Origin: Paenibacillus barengoltzii NBRC 101215
GTDB lineage: Bacteria > Bacillota > Bacilli > Paenibacillales > Paenibacillaceae
Reading direction: 5' to 3'
NCBI RefSeq assembly: GCF_004000745.1
Contig: NZ_BILV01000001.1
Location: 1 to 64,000, forward strand
DNA length: 64,000 nucleotides
This document shows, one piece after another, positions 34,186-44,010 of this stretch (position 1 is the stretch's first letter; each line of letters opens with the position of its first letter). The notes beneath the pieces are model-generated. The model was not told the DNA's origin and did not search any database. It saw nothing but the letters and a program-made list of their open reading frames with translations. A program made the translations under genes and the position numbers.

Positions 34186-34854
34186 TCATAAATTCCCTGG
34201 TTCCATATCATCGGGATTTTCCCCCGGTGACTCCTCCTCCTTTGCAACAAAATCCTGATTTACATCATCAAACGTCAGCTGTTGTTCCTCTAAGCGCTGG
34301 AACAGGAGCTGCGTCTCCTCCTCCAGCTCCTCGGCACTTTCGAAATCGGCCAAGTCCGGCAAATCCTTTAGGCTGGCCAGTCCAAAATAGTCCAGAAACG
34401 CTTTGGTGGTCCCGTACAAAATCGGACGCCCGATCGCTTCAGCGCGGCCCACTTCTTCAATTAAATCCTTGTTGACCAGGGAATGAATCGCCCGCTCGGA
34501 TTTCACCCCCCGGATTTCCTCAATCTCCACCCGAGTAATCGGTTGACGATAAGCGATAATCGATAACGTTTCAAGCGCAGCCTGGGATAAGGTCGAACGC
34601 GAAGGCGAATAAGCCAGCCGTTCGAAATAAGGGGCATGCTCCGGAAGCGTCGCCAACTGGTAGTTGCCGGCGATTTGCACGATTTGCAGTCCTCTGCCGG
34701 CTCGCTCGAAGGACGATTTCATATCCAGCAAGGCATCGGACACCACCTCTTGCCGCTGCTCCGTCACTTCAGCCAGCTGTTTGAGGCTTAAGCCTTCCTC
34801 ACCTGCCAAGAAGAGCAACCCCTCAATAATCGATTTCAATTCCTGAAAATTCAT
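34186..34854 (-). CDS. scpB: Segregation and condensation protein ScpB
   Basis: A 222-residue protein with two winged-helix domains. ScpB with ScpA and Smc forms the bacterial condensin. Typical segments are IIEGLLFLAGEEGLSLKQLAEV and YRQPITRVEIEEIRGV. I use ATG 34854 with AAGGAAG upstream; it overlaps scpA by 32 bases. The C-terminal 30 residues are very acidic. Confidence 0.95.
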   Translation of the reverse strand: MNFQELKSIIEGLLFLAGEEGLSLKQLAEVTEQRQEVVSDALLDMKSSFERAGRGLQIVQIAGNYQLATLPEHAPYFERLAYSPSRSTLSQAALETLSIIAYRQPITRVEIEEIRGVKSERAIHSLVNKDLIEEVGRAEAIGRPILYGTTKAFLDYFGLASLKDLPDLADFESAEELEEETQLLFQRLEEQQLTFDDVNQDFVAKEEESPGENPDDMEPGNL

Positions 34855-35620
34855 CGATACTTCCTTCCCCTCTCCACTCCATAACAATATCGTCGAAAAG
34901 CCGGTTCTGATAGCAGACGATTTGCTTCATCTTCATCAGTTCCAACACGGCCAAAAACGTGACGACGATTTCGTGCCGACTCATCTCCGTATGCAGCAGC
35001 TTGGAAAAGAGCAACCTGCCGCCTTTCCCCACATGCTCGAACGCGGACACGACTTCCTTCAGCCGGTCCTTAACGGAAATTTCGTCGCGGTGAATCCGCG
35101 CCACCGTGTTGCGCTTGGCTGCCCGACGCATCGCCTTCTGGAAGACGGCAATCAAATCAGCAGCATGCAGCCCTTTCACAGGGTTCTCCTGCACCTCCGG
35201 CATAAACGGCGTCAGATCCTCCGGTTCTTTCGAGAAAATCAAGCTGCGCTCCCATTCGCGTTCATGCAAATGCGCAGCGATCCCTTTATATTTACGGTAT
35301 TCGATCAGCTTGCGGATGAGCTCGTCCCGAGGATCCTCTTCCTCCTCAAACAAGTAATCGAAATCATCGTCCATTTCGATGACGGGTGGTTTCGGCAGCA
35401 GCTGCTTACTCTTGATCGACAGCAGCGTCGCAGCCATGACCAGAAACTCGCTGGTGACCTCCAGCTCAAGCTCCTGCATGTCTTGCAAATATTCGAGGTA
35501 CTGATCGGTAATCTCACTGATGGAGATTTGATGGATATCAATCTCGGCTTTATCGATCAGGTGCAATAGCAAATCCAGCGGCCCCTCGAAGGTTTCCAGC
35601 TTATACGTTACTGTCGTCAA
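34823..35620 (-). CDS. scpA: Segregation and condensation protein ScpA
   Basis: A 265-residue kleisin subunit of condensin. The N-terminal Smc-binding helix begins YKLETFEGPLDLLLHLI, followed by an acidic linker (about residues 90-105) and the C-terminal winged helix. The start is TTG 35620, with GGAGG 8 bases upstream. The overlap with scpB couples the two. Confidence 0.95.
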   Translation of the reverse strand: MTTVTYKLETFEGPLDLLLHLIDKAEIDIHQISISEITDQYLEYLQDMQELELEVTSEFLVMAATLLSIKSKQLLPKPPVIEMDDDFDYLFEEEEDPRDELIRKLIEYRKYKGIAAHLHEREWERSLIFSKEPEDLTPFMPEVQENPVKGLHAADLIAVFQKAMRRAAKRNTVARIHRDEISVKDRLKEVVSAFEHVGKGGRLLFSKLLHTEMSRHEIVVTFLAVLELMKMKQIVCYQNRLFDDIVMEWRGEGSIDEFSGIEIDY

Positions 35621-35689
35621 TGAACATCCTCCACCCGTAAGCAAACATGTATGTACATAAGTTTACCTTAAAAATCGGTTGTTGCAAAA

Positions 35690-35728
35690 GAAAAATGTAG
35701 TACCCCTTCGGCTCAGGGGTACTACATT
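35690..35728 (-). terminator. Terminator of the riboflavin operon
   Basis: On the minus strand GTAGTACCCCT pairs perfectly with AGGGGTACTAC around a 7-base loop, then ATTTTTC. It lies just after ribH. Confidence 0.9.
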
Positions 35729-35738
35729 AAGATAAGCA

Positions 35739-36206
35739 TTATTGCAGCTGTTTCGTCAAGTTCGCCATTTCGATAGCTGCCAGTGCGGCATCCCAGCCTT
35801 TATTTCCGGCTTTCGTTCCGGCACGTTCGATCGCCTGCTCGATATTTTCGGTCGTTACGACGCCAAAGATCGTAGGCACGCCGGTTTTAAGGCCAACGGC
35901 AGCAACGCCTTTGGAAACCTCGTTGCAGACATAATCATAATGAGTGGTGGAACCGCGGATGACCGTACCCAGCGTAATGACTGCATCGTATTTGCCGCTC
36001 TCCGCCAGCTTCTGTGCCGCAAACGGGATTTCAAATGCCCCCGGTACCCAGGCGACATAAATTTCTTCCTCTTTGGCTCCATGCCGTTTCAATGCATCCA
36101 AGGCGCCGGAAAGCAGCTTGCTTGTAATAAATTCATTAAAGCGGCTGACCACGATCGCATATTTTAACCCGTCCGATACTAAATGCCCTTCAAATACGTT
36201 TGCCAT
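35739..36206 (-). CDS. ribH: 6,7-dimethyl-8-ribityllumazine synthase
   Basis: A 155-residue lumazine synthase, the next-to-last step of riboflavin synthesis. Motifs [33 protein letters not shown] and the catalytic His in THYDYV are present. Last gene of ribD-ribE-ribBA-ribH, 62 bases after ribBA. Confidence 0.98.
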   Translation of the reverse strand: MANVFEGHLVSDGLKYAIVVSRFNEFITSKLLSGALDALKRHGAKEEEIYVAWVPGAFEIPFAAQKLAESGKYDAVITLGTVIRGSTTHYDYVCNEVSKGVAAVGLKTGVPTIFGVVTTENIEQAIERAGTKAGNKGWDAALAAIEMANLTKQLQ

Positions 36207-36268
36207 GATTCATCAAACCTTTCTATTAGTAGAGTTAGATCATTGCTAAGAGGGAGTTTGCTTCGCCT

Positions 36269-37510
36269 TTAAACGCGAGTGGAGGATTCATCCTGCTCCA
36301 CATCGTCAAATTTGAGCAAATGCCCTAATTTCGCTTGTTTGGTATGCAAGTACTTGGTGTTATCCTCGTTCTCTTTCATTTGGATAGGTACCCGTTCGAC
36401 AACCTCCAGGCCATAGCCCTCCAAGCCTTTGATTTTACGTGGATTGTTGGTCATCAAGCGAATTTTGCGGACACCCAGATCCTTGAGAATCTGCGCCCCA
36501 ATTCCGTAATCGCGCAGGTCTGCCGGAAATCCAAGCTTCAGGTTGGCGTCCACCGTATCAAAGCCTTGTTCCTGCAGTTTGTAGGCTTTCAGCTTGTTAA
36601 TCAAGCCGATGCCGCGCCCCTCCTGTCGCATATATAGCAGCACGCCTCTGCCAGCTTCCTCAATCTGGCGCAAAGCGGCTTCAAACTGCGGACCGCAATC
36701 GCAGCGGTGAGAGTGGAACACGTCCCCTGTCAAGCACTCAGAGTGCACCCGCACCAGCACCGGCTCATCGCCGTTGATTTCTCCTTTGACAAGCGCAACG
36801 TGTTCTTTATTATCCACATCATTTGTATAAGCGACAGCGCGGAACTCGCCGTAATCCGTTGGCATGCGAACTTCCACTTCGCGATTCACCAATTTCTCTT
36901 TCTCATTGCGGTAATGGATCAGGTCTTTGACGCTGATCAGCTTGAGATCATAAGTTTTGGCGATCTCCACCAAATCCGGCAGCCGGGCCATCGTCCCGTC
37001 TTCCTTAATAACCTCGCAAATGACGCCAGCAGGATAGGCCCCGCACATCCGGGCCAGATCAACCGCGGCTTCCGTATGTCCAGCGCGGCGCAGCACGCCG
37101 CCTTTCTTGGCGATTAGCGGGAACATATGTCCTGGACGGCGGAAGTCCGACGGCTTGGCATTGGGATCCATGATCGCCTTTACCGTTAACGACCGCTCAT
37201 ATGCCGAGATCCCCGTCGTTGTATCTTTATGGTCAATGGAGACGGTGAACGCCGTCCCGTGATTATCCGTATTTTGCGCCACCATCGGCTGCAAATCCAA
37301 CTCTTCTGCCCGTTCCGCTGTAATCGGCAGGCAGACCAGTCCGCGGCCTTGCGTGATCATGAAGTTAATCACTTCGGGCGTCGCCTTTTCCGCAAGTGCC
37401 ACGAAATCTCCTTCATTCTCCCGGTCTTCGTCGTCGACGACAATAACGACCTTCCCGCGCATTAGTTCGTAAATTGCTTCCTCGACCCGGTCTAATACAA
37501 TGTCACTCAT
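36269..37510 (-). CDS. ribBA: Bifunctional DHBP synthase / GTP cyclohydrolase II
   Basis: A 413-residue two-domain enzyme. The N-terminal RibB half (about 1-200) has [16 protein letters not shown] and [11 protein letters not shown] and makes the four-carbon precursor from ribulose 5-phosphate. The C-terminal RibA half has the zinc site [17 protein letters not shown] and RQEGRGIGL and opens GTP. The start is the second of two adjacent start codons, with GGAGGGG at about 7 bases. Confidence 0.98.
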   Translation of the reverse strand: MSDIVLDRVEEAIYELMRGKVVIVVDDEDRENEGDFVALAEKATPEVINFMITQGRGLVCLPITAERAEELDLQPMVAQNTDNHGTAFTVSIDHKDTTTGISAYERSLTVKAIMDPNAKPSDFRRPGHMFPLIAKKGGVLRRAGHTEAAVDLARMCGAYPAGVICEVIKEDGTMARLPDLVEIAKTYDLKLISVKDLIHYRNEKEKLVNREVEVRMPTDYGEFRAVAYTNDVDNKEHVALVKGEINGDEPVLVRVHSECLTGDVFHSHRCDCGPQFEAALRQIEEAGRGVLLYMRQEGRGIGLINKLKAYKLQEQGFDTVDANLKLGFPADLRDYGIGAQILKDLGVRKIRLMTNNPRKIKGLEGYGLEVVERVPIQMKENEDNTKYLHTKQAKLGHLLKFDDVEQDESSTRV

Positions 37511-37580
37511 CACATTCCCCTCCTTAAAATAAATGTTGATCGTCCGATGTAACGGAACTTAGAGACGTTATTTCGTAGGT

Positions 37581-38255
37581 TCACACGAATCCGTTCGCAG
37601 CCAGAAACGGGAGATTAATTCCCGACTCGCCGCCGCTCGCTTCATCCGTATCTTGGCCGCCTCTGCCGTACTTGAGGAGATGATCCACGTATTTTCCCAG
37701 CACATCGCATTCGAGATTCACTGTATCTCCTGCCCGCTTAAAGGCGAGCACCGTCTCGGCTAACGTATGCGGGATGATAGATACCGTAAACGTCCCGCCT
37801 TCCGCTTCGACCACCGTTAAGCTGATGCCATCCACGGCGATGGAGCCTTTAGGAATAATGTATTTGAATAAGGAAGGCTTGCTTGGTCGAATTTCAAACA
37901 CAACCGCATTCTGATCCTGACTCGTACCAACAATCGTGCCGACGCCGTCGACATGACCCTGTACGATATGTCCACCGAAGCGTCCATTCGCCGCCATGGC
38001 CCGCTCCAAATTCACACGGCTGCCGGGTTTCAAGTCCTTCAGATTGGTGTTGCGGAACGTCTGCGGCATCACGTCAACCGAGAAGGAGGAAGCATCAAAC
38101 GACGTGGCGGTCAAGCAGACGCCGTTCACTGAGATGCTGTCACCCAGCTTAATGCCTTCGGTAACTACCTTTGCCGCAATGTTCAGAATCATGGCTTCCC
38201 CTTTGCGGCTGATCGATTTCATAGTGCCGATTTCTTCCACAAGTCCTGTAAACAT
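37581..38255 (-). CDS. ribE: Riboflavin synthase
   Basis: A 224-residue riboflavin synthase alpha chain with two lumazine-binding repeats, the first starting MFTGLVEEIG (the family N-terminus). It converts two lumazines to riboflavin. Its ATG overlaps the ribD stop by one base (TAATG), and a GGAGG site lies within ribD. Confidence 0.98.
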   Translation of the reverse strand: MFTGLVEEIGTMKSISRKGEAMILNIAAKVVTEGIKLGDSISVNGVCLTATSFDASSFSVDVMPQTFRNTNLKDLKPGSRVNLERAMAANGRFGGHIVQGHVDGVGTIVGTSQDQNAVVFEIRPSKPSLFKYIIPKGSIAVDGISLTVVEAEGGTFTVSIIPHTLAETVLAFKRAGDTVNLECDVLGKYVDHLLKYGRGGQDTDEASGGESGINLPFLAANGFV

Positions 38256-39376
38256 TAGTGATCTCCCTCCTTCACCTGCACCCAGACCGGTACTCCTCTG
38301 ATGCACACATTATCCCCGATTTGTTCGACTTCCATGTCGCGCAAGGTCACCGCATCCCGCATGAGATCATATCCGGCGAAGTTAAAACTTGCAGGGGCAT
38401 CCACGCCTCCAATCAGCTTAGGGGCTAGGAAAAGTACGATCTCATCCACCAGTTGTTGTTCCAGCAGCGAACCGTTAAGTCGTCCGCCACCTTCAACGAG
38501 GATAGAAGATATCCCGCGTTGACCGATTTGAACAAGCGCATTCCGCAGATCAACCTGCGGGCCGCTGCCGCAGCGGAGAACTTCCGCCCCAAGGCGAGTG
38601 AGGCGTTCAACCTTGTCCGGATCGGCCTGTTCCGTCGTCACAATCCAAGTGGGAGATTGCCCGTCCCGCAGGACTTGGGCCGTCTCAGGAATGCGGAGCG
38701 TTGAATCCGCAATGATGCGAATGGGCGACAGCCCCGGAACGGATAATCGGGTAGTCAACTGCGGATCATCCGCCAGGATCGTCGAAACGCCCACCATTAT
38801 GGCTTGGTGTTGATGGCGCATCGAGTGGACGATTTCTCTCGCTTTCTCATTGGAAATCCACTTGCTGTCCCCTGTCCGGCTTGCAAGCTTCCCATCCAGC
38901 GTGCTGGCGGATTTGATCGTCACATAAGGCATGCCTCTCGTGATGAACTTAATAAAGCGGCGATTCAGCTTCAAAGCTCGTTCACGCAACACACCCACTT
39001 CAACTTCAATTCCGGCAGCACGCAGCATTTCAATGCCTTTGCCGGCAACCAGCGGATTCGGATCTTCACAGGCAACTACGACGCGCCGCACCTTCTCCTG
39101 AATCAATCGCTTGGCACAAGGCGGGGTCAGTCCGTGATGGCTGCAAGGCTCTAAGGTGACATATACGGTGCTCCCTTCTGCTTGGGAATCGGCCATGTTC
39201 AAGGCATGTACCTCGGCATGCGGAGTCCCCCGCTTCAAGTGCGTGCCCAGCCCAACCAAGGCCCCATCCTTCACGACAACGGCACCAACGACTGGATTGG
39301 TCCCGGTTTGTCCTTGTGCGCGCTCCGCCATATCTAACGCCAGCGCCATGTAATATTCGTCGTCAATCACCTTCAT
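38255..39376 (-). CDS. ribD: Bifunctional riboflavin deaminase/reductase RibD
   Basis: A 373-residue enzyme. The N-terminal deaminase (1-145) has the zinc site HAEVHAL and PCSHHGLTPPCA; the C-terminal reductase (146-373) has VTIKSASTLDGKLA and ILVEGGGRLNGSLL. It carries out two successive steps after GTP opening. First gene of the operon, behind an FMN riboswitch whose terminator lies about 40 bases upstream. Confidence 0.98.
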   Translation of the reverse strand: MKVIDDEYYMALALDMAERAQGQTGTNPVVGAVVVKDGALVGLGTHLKRGTPHAEVHALNMADSQAEGSTVYVTLEPCSHHGLTPPCAKRLIQEKVRRVVVACEDPNPLVAGKGIEMLRAAGIEVEVGVLRERALKLNRRFIKFITRGMPYVTIKSASTLDGKLASRTGDSKWISNEKAREIVHSMRHQHQAIMVGVSTILADDPQLTTRLSVPGLSPIRIIADSTLRIPETAQVLRDGQSPTWIVTTEQADPDKVERLTRLGAEVLRCGSGPQVDLRNALVQIGQRGISSILVEGGGRLNGSLLEQQLVDEIVLFLAPKLIGGVDAPASFNFAGYDLMRDAVTLRDMEVEQIGDNVCIRGVPVWVQVKEGDH

Positions 39377-39410
39377 CCGCGGTCCTCCTTACGCCAATCC
39401 GTGAAGCGAA

Positions 39411-39447
39411 GAATACAAAAACAACCCTGCCGCAATCCGGCAGGGCT
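39411..39447 (-). terminator. Riboswitch-controlled terminator before ribD
   Basis: On the minus strand GCCCTGCCGG pairs with CCGGCAGGGT-like GCGGCAGGGT around ATT and is followed by TGTTTTTGTATT. It is the likely off-switch of the FMN riboswitch. Confidence 0.8.
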
Positions 39448-39674
39448 GAACATGAGAGTAGTTTTACGCCTATCAAAAAGAGCACTTTCGTCTACCCACT
39501 GTCGCCAAAACACGCCCCTAAAATCGTACAAAACGACAAATAGACCAAAACGAAAGCTTGGCAACGTCAAGACTCTTCACCACCCAAGGTATGTGAAAAA
39601 TATAACTTGATCGTTTGAAGCTCTTTAGGTACGAACACCTTCGCAAATAAAATAACGTATGTGCTCTCGCGTTT

Positions 39675-39829
39675 CCTTCTCCCATCCAGACTATACTGTC
39701 GGTCCCGGAATCTCACCGGCTCAGCCGCATGCTTACGTAAGCACTGCGGGTCACGGACTTGTGCTTCATCGAACGGACCGTCCAATGAGCCATCACCGTC
39801 GGTAGGGAATTTCACCCTGCCCCGAAGGA
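39675..39829 (-). promoter_or_regulatory. FMN riboswitch (RFN element)
   Basis: The conserved RFN parts are seen in order on the minus strand: GGGGCAGGGTGAAATTCCC, then ACCGACGGTGATG, and at the 3' end CCGACAGTATAGTCTGGATG and GGGAGAAGGA. FMN binding should favour the terminator at 39411-39447. The aptamer ends about 230 bases before that terminator, an unusually long expression platform. Confidence 0.95.
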
Positions 39830-39865
39830 TTGCTAATTATTAGATTTTGCATGACTGCAAGACGA

Positions 39866-39894
39866 ATGTTAGCACTAATTTTGTAAAAAATCAA
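39866..39894 (-). promoter_or_regulatory. Sigma-A promoter of the riboflavin operon
   Basis: On the minus strand TTGATT (39889-39894) and TAACAT (39866-39871) are 17 bases apart, about 35 bases before the riboswitch. I see no gene in 39895-40020. Confidence 0.55.
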
Positions 39895-40020
39895 GCACAC
39901 CTGTCACAGCACCAATCCCCTTCTTCCTCGCGGTTCTTGCAGAGTGCATAAAAACTGGCCCAAAGAGCCAACCTTAAGAACGATATCGATAACCAATTCT
40001 ATTTCTCAGGAGGAATGAAC

Positions 40021-40248
40021 GTGGCAAAACCGGATAATCGCTCCGACAATGTGAGAAAGATTCAACGCAACATCCAAAACACGATTAAGAACTTCCGTGA
40101 AGGACAAGATTATCTCAGCGAGCATGCTGATGAAATCTCCCCTCAGGAGAAGCAGCAAATCGAGGAGAAGAACGAGAAACGACTGCGCGCCATCGAGGGC
40201 TTCCGTGAAGAAGTGAAAGACGAAGCCGCCCACCAAAGAAATTCCTAA
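40021..40248 (+). CDS. tlp: Small acid-soluble spore protein Tlp
   Basis: A 75-residue, very hydrophilic protein with the Tlp signature PDNRSDNVRKIQRNIQNTI and IEEKNEKR. It is a thioredoxin-like-named minor spore protein made in the forespore. The start is GTG 40021, with AGGAGG 7 bases upstream; the ATG at 40015 overlaps that site. It is one of few plus-strand genes. Confidence 0.9.
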   Translation: MAKPDNRSDNVRKIQRNIQNTIKNFREGQDYLSEHADEISPQEKQQIEEKNEKRLRAIEGFREEVKDEAAHQRNS

Positions 40249-40255
40249 ACCAACG

Positions 40256-40303
40256 AAAAAGGGGCCCCGCTCATGCCAACTTGGCATAGCGAGGGCCCTT
40301 TTA
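40256..40303. terminator. Bidirectional terminator between tlp and ppiB
   Basis: AAAAGGGCCC and GGGCCCCTTTT-type arms, with a second inner stem ATGCCAA-CTTGGCAT, form a long hairpin with A and T flanks. Confidence 0.8.
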
Positions 40304-40318
40304 AGTTTGCGAATTAAA

Positions 40319-40756
40319 TTAAGCTTCGTCCCAGACGGTAACTTCTTTCATTTTATCCCCGGGACGAATTTGATCCACGTACTCCATCCCCGATGTCACT
40401 TTACCGAAAACGGTATGCACGCCGTCCAAATGCGGCTGCGGTTCATAGACGATAAAGAACTGGCTGCCGCCGGTGTCTTTGCCGGCATGGGCCATCGATA
40501 AGACCCCGCGCTCATGCTTCGTCACATTGGTATCCGTTTCGCATTTGATCGTATACCCTGGGCCGCCTGTGCCGTTGCCGATCGGGCAGCCGCCTTGTGC
40601 AACAAACCCTGGGATCACGCGATGGAACGTAAGTCCGTTATAAAATCCGGAGTTGGCCAGCTTCTCAAAGTTTGCGACCGTTCCAGGAGCTTCTTCAGGC
40701 AGGAACTGAATTTCGACTTCTCCGCCTTTTTCCAAAACGATTTTACCTTTTTTCAT
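40319..40756 (-). CDS. ppiB: Peptidyl-prolyl cis-trans isomerase, cyclophilin type
   Basis: A 145-residue single-domain cytoplasmic cyclophilin. The active-site segments are [13 protein letters not shown] and [16 protein letters not shown]. The ATG at 40756 gives the family start [12 protein letters not shown]; 27 upstream codons have no family likeness. The ribosome binding site AAGGGTG is at 12 bases. Confidence 0.96.
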   Translation of the reverse strand: MKKGKIVLEKGGEVEIQFLPEEAPGTVANFEKLANSGFYNGLTFHRVIPGFVAQGGCPIGNGTGGPGYTIKCETDTNVTKHERGVLSMAHAGKDTGGSQFFIVYEPQPHLDGVHTVFGKVTSGMEYVDQIRPGDKMKEVTVWDEA

Positions 40757-40837
40757 ATCGTATACACACCCTTCTTCATCAACGTCTAGGACAAACCTCT
40801 TACAGTTTACTAGAAAATCCGCATACAAGCAAAACAA

Positions 40838-40884
40838 AGCCTGATAGGAAACGACAATTCGCTCCCTCTCAGGCCTTGCTGTTA
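40838..40884 (-). terminator. Terminator after lysA
   Basis: On the minus strand AAGGCCTGA pairs with TCAGGCTTT around a long loop, followed by GTTTTGCTTG. The stem is imperfect. Confidence 0.55.
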
Positions 40885-40897
40885 CATAAGTTCCTGC

Positions 40898-42226
40898 TTA
40901 TTTCAGCGATGGCTGCTTCGCAATCCGTTCTGGAATCACGTCACAAGCGAGCAGATCCTGCAACGACTCGCGCTTCACGACGAGATCGCTGCGTCCGTCT
41001 TGCACGAATACGACGGCCGGACGGCGAATCCGGTTGTAGTTGCTGGCCATCGCGTAGTTGTACGCACCGGTGCAAGATACGGCGAGCAGATCGCCGCTGT
41101 TCACCTTCGGCAGCTCTACGTCCCAGATCAGCATATCGCCGCTTTCGCAGCATTTACCGGCGATCGACACGGTCTCCTCATTGGCATCGTTGGCGCGGTT
41201 GGCCAACATTGCCTCATATTTCGAACCGTACAGCGCCGGACGTGGGTTGTCCGTCATCCCACCATCAACGGCCACATATTTACGCACGCCAGGGATATCC
41301 TTGCTTGTACCTACCGTATACAGCGTTGTGCCGGCATCACCAACGATGCTCCGACCCGGTTCAACCCAAATTTCCGGAAGCTGCGGATAATTCGCGAACT
41401 CCCGTTTCACTGCATCCGTAATCGCTCCTACGTAATCAGACACCTTCAACGGCGTGTCGCCTTCCGTATAACGAATGCCAAAGCCGCCACCCAGGTTAAC
41501 CACCTTGAAGGTCACACCAAGCTGATCCTTCACCTGCATTGCAAAAGCCGCAACACGCTCAACGGCCAACTGGAACCCTTCCACCTCAAAAATTTGCGAG
41601 CCGATATGCGAATGCACGCCAAGCAATTGCAAATTCAAGCTGCGGTTAGCCAAATCAACGGCTTCCAATGCCGAACCGTTGCCGATATCAAACCCGAACT
41701 TCGAGTCCGTCTGACCCGTTGAAATATATTCATGCGTATGGGCTTCCACCCCTGGTGTTACGCGCAGCAGGACATTCACCGTAACGCCTTTCTCAGCGGC
41801 AAGCGCCTGCAGCATATGCAACTCCGTAAAATTGTCCGCTACGAAACAGCCAATCCCGGCGGAAATTGCCATCTCCAATTCATCTGGCGTCTTGTTGTTG
41901 CCATGAAAATGGATTCGCTGCGCAGGAAATCCCGCTTGAAGGGCCGTATACAATTCACCCTCGGAGACAACATCCAGGGACAAGCCCTCCTCCTCGGCCA
42001 GCCGGCACATCGCCATGACGCAGAATGCTTTGCTGGCATAAGCGACCTGGAAAGACAGGCCCGATGCACGGAAAGCATCCATATATTCACGGCATCTTTG
42101 CCGCACAAGAGCTTCATCTACGACATACAGCGGCGTTCCATAGGTTTGCTTCAACTCGACCGTATCACAGCCGCCGATTTCGAGATGGCCTTTTGCATTA
42201 ATTTTGCTGGTACCGTGTAAATACAT
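40898..42226 (-). CDS. lysA: Diaminopimelate decarboxylase
   Basis: A 442-residue PLP enzyme, the last step of lysine synthesis. The PLP lysine is in QVAYASKAF, and HFHGNNKT, NLGGGFGI, EPGRSIVG and CCESGDMLIWD are conserved. Its position next to the spoVA genes is the same as in B. subtilis. It is separated from spoVAF by 112 bases. Confidence 0.97.
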   Translation of the reverse strand: MYLHGTSKINAKGHLEIGGCDTVELKQTYGTPLYVVDEALVRQRCREYMDAFRASGLSFQVAYASKAFCVMAMCRLAEEEGLSLDVVSEGELYTALQAGFPAQRIHFHGNNKTPDELEMAISAGIGCFVADNFTELHMLQALAAEKGVTVNVLLRVTPGVEAHTHEYISTGQTDSKFGFDIGNGSALEAVDLANRSLNLQLLGVHSHIGSQIFEVEGFQLAVERVAAFAMQVKDQLGVTFKVVNLGGGFGIRYTEGDTPLKVSDYVGAITDAVKREFANYPQLPEIWVEPGRSIVGDAGTTLYTVGTSKDIPGVRKYVAVDGGMTDNPRPALYGSKYEAMLANRANDANEETVSIAGKCCESGDMLIWDVELPKVNSGDLLAVSCTGAYNYAMASNYNRIRRPAVVFVQDGRSDLVVKRESLQDLLACDVIPERIAKQPSLK

Positions 42227-42338
42227 CTATGCAGTCCTCCACTTTCACAATTTTACACCAGTATAGCAAACAACCGGGAAACTGAAAAATGGATTTTTCG
42301 GATTATCATTTGTGTTATTTGTTAAACAAGCCCAGGCC

Positions 42339-43985
42339 TCACTTTTTGCCCGGCATTCGCGTGTTGTCCCGCGGTTTGTTGGAGGACGGTCTTTGCTTGG
42401 AGGTCAAGACTGGAACGCGGAAAATTACCCCGGCCATCGCCTTTGCATTAAAAGGTATAAACGGCCACAAGTAGGACGAATTATTCGAGCGGCGCAGGGT
42501 CAGCCATACGATAAACGCCGTAACCCCTACTACAAACCCAGGTGCGCCGAATATCGCCACGGCCACAAGCAATGCGAGCCGCACGATCCGATTGGCCAGC
42601 CCCAGCTCATAGCTTGGCGTTGCAAACATCCCGATAGCCGCTACCGCCATGTAAAGAACAACCTCGTTGACGAATAACCCCGTCTGTACGGCGATATCGC
42701 CGATCAAGATCGCAGCGATCAAGCCCATCGCGGAGGCCAGCGGCGTTGGCGTGTGCACAGCCGCCATCCGCATCAAATCAACACCAAACTCGACTAATAG
42801 GAATTGGGCAATAAGAGGGATTTTACCTTGTTCCTGAGGTCCGATAAAGGCAAGCCCCGCCGGTTTGAACTCGGGATGAACAACGATCAGCAGCCAAATG
42901 GGCAGCAGAAAGAGCGAGGCGAATATCCCAAAGAAGCGAACCCAACGTAAGTAAGTCCCCATGAATGGGGTTTGCCGGTTCTCTTCCGCATGCTGGCAAA
43001 GATCAAAAAAGGTCGTCGGCAAAATCATCACGCTGGGCGATGTATCCACGAACACGACAACCCGGCCTTCAAGCAAATGCGAAGCAACGACATCCGGCCG
43101 TTCCGAGTAGCGTACCAGCGGATATGGATTCCAGCCTCGGTGAATGATCGCTTCCTCCAACTGCTTGTCCGCGAGAGGTATCCCGTCGATGTTCACGGCT
43201 TTAATTTTTTCTCGGATTGAATCGACTTGCGTCTTATCGACGATATCATCGATGTAGGCGATGCAGACGTCGGTGCGGGTCCGGCGGCCGACGCTGACCA
43301 TTTCCAACTTCAGTCCCGGGTCACGTAGCCGACGGCGAACCAAGGTAATGTTGGTCACCAAGGTCTCCGTGAATCCGTCCCGCGAGCCGCGGACGACGCG
43401 CTCCAGCGAAGGTTCCTCCGGACTACGAGTTGGGTACTGCCGGGTATCCATAATCAGCGCGGTTTGCTCGCCTTCAATAAACAGCACGCTCATGCCGGCT
43501 AACGTTTTATTGATGGCATCGCTGAGCTTCTCTGTTTTTTCTACCTGAACATGAGGTATATAGAGTTCGAAGAAGGAGCGGAGCGCTCCGGTTGTTAAAT
43601 TCTCCGGCGTCAAATACGTCAACCGCTTAATGATCTCCTGCATGGCTTCGGTGCTTGCAAATCCATTAATGAAGACCAAGCAGGTGCGTTTGCCGCCATA
43701 AGTCATTTCACGGAATACAACGTCGAAGCTCTCCCCCGCCCCGATGACTTCCTTCAGCGTATGCTTGGTTGTCGTCAGACTGCGGCTGATCGCATCGCTT
43801 TGCTGCCAATAGATCACCGACTCCTCAACGTTGTCGGACCGCTCCGATTCGCGTTTTCGTCGAATCGCTTCCTCTTCCGGATAATTCTCCTGCAGAAAAT
43901 TTTCTTCTTCCTCAGGTACGAAATCCGGGATCGCCTGCGGCTGATCCATTCCGTCCTGCATCATATCCTGCGTATCTTGCTCCAT
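42339..43985 (-). CDS. spoVAF: SpoVAF, GerA-family spore germination protein
   Basis: A 548-residue GerA-type protein. A long cytoplasmic N-terminal domain (about 1-320) is followed by five or so spans, including the family segments PTPLASAMGLIAAILIGDIAVQTGLF and TPSYELGLANRIVRL. In Bacillus it is the last gene of the spoVA operon and acts with SpoVAEa in germination. It directly follows spoVAB here: AC, AD and AE are not between them. Confidence 0.93.
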   Translation of the reverse strand: MEQDTQDMMQDGMDQPQAIPDFVPEEEENFLQENYPEEEAIRRKRESERSDNVEESVIYWQQSDAISRSLTTTKHTLKEVIGAGESFDVVFREMTYGGKRTCLVFINGFASTEAMQEIIKRLTYLTPENLTTGALRSFFELYIPHVQVEKTEKLSDAINKTLAGMSVLFIEGEQTALIMDTRQYPTRSPEEPSLERVVRGSRDGFTETLVTNITLVRRRLRDPGLKLEMVSVGRRTRTDVCIAYIDDIVDKTQVDSIREKIKAVNIDGIPLADKQLEEAIIHRGWNPYPLVRYSERPDVVASHLLEGRVVVFVDTSPSVMILPTTFFDLCQHAEENRQTPFMGTYLRWVRFFGIFASLFLLPIWLLIVVHPEFKPAGLAFIGPQEQGKIPLIAQFLLVEFGVDLMRMAAVHTPTPLASAMGLIAAILIGDIAVQTGLFVNEVVLYMAVAAIGMFATPSYELGLANRIVRLALLVAVAIFGAPGFVVGVTAFIVWLTLRRSNNSSYLWPFIPFNAKAMAGVIFRVPVLTSKQRPSSNKPRDNTRMPGKK

Positions 43986-44010
43986 CCAGATCTACCTCCG
44001 TTTCTTCAAA

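Noticed and set aside
34068-34475. 135-codon plus-strand open frame
   Set aside because: It lies mostly antisense to scpB, has no ribosome binding site and low-complexity Pro/Ser content; a shadow frame.
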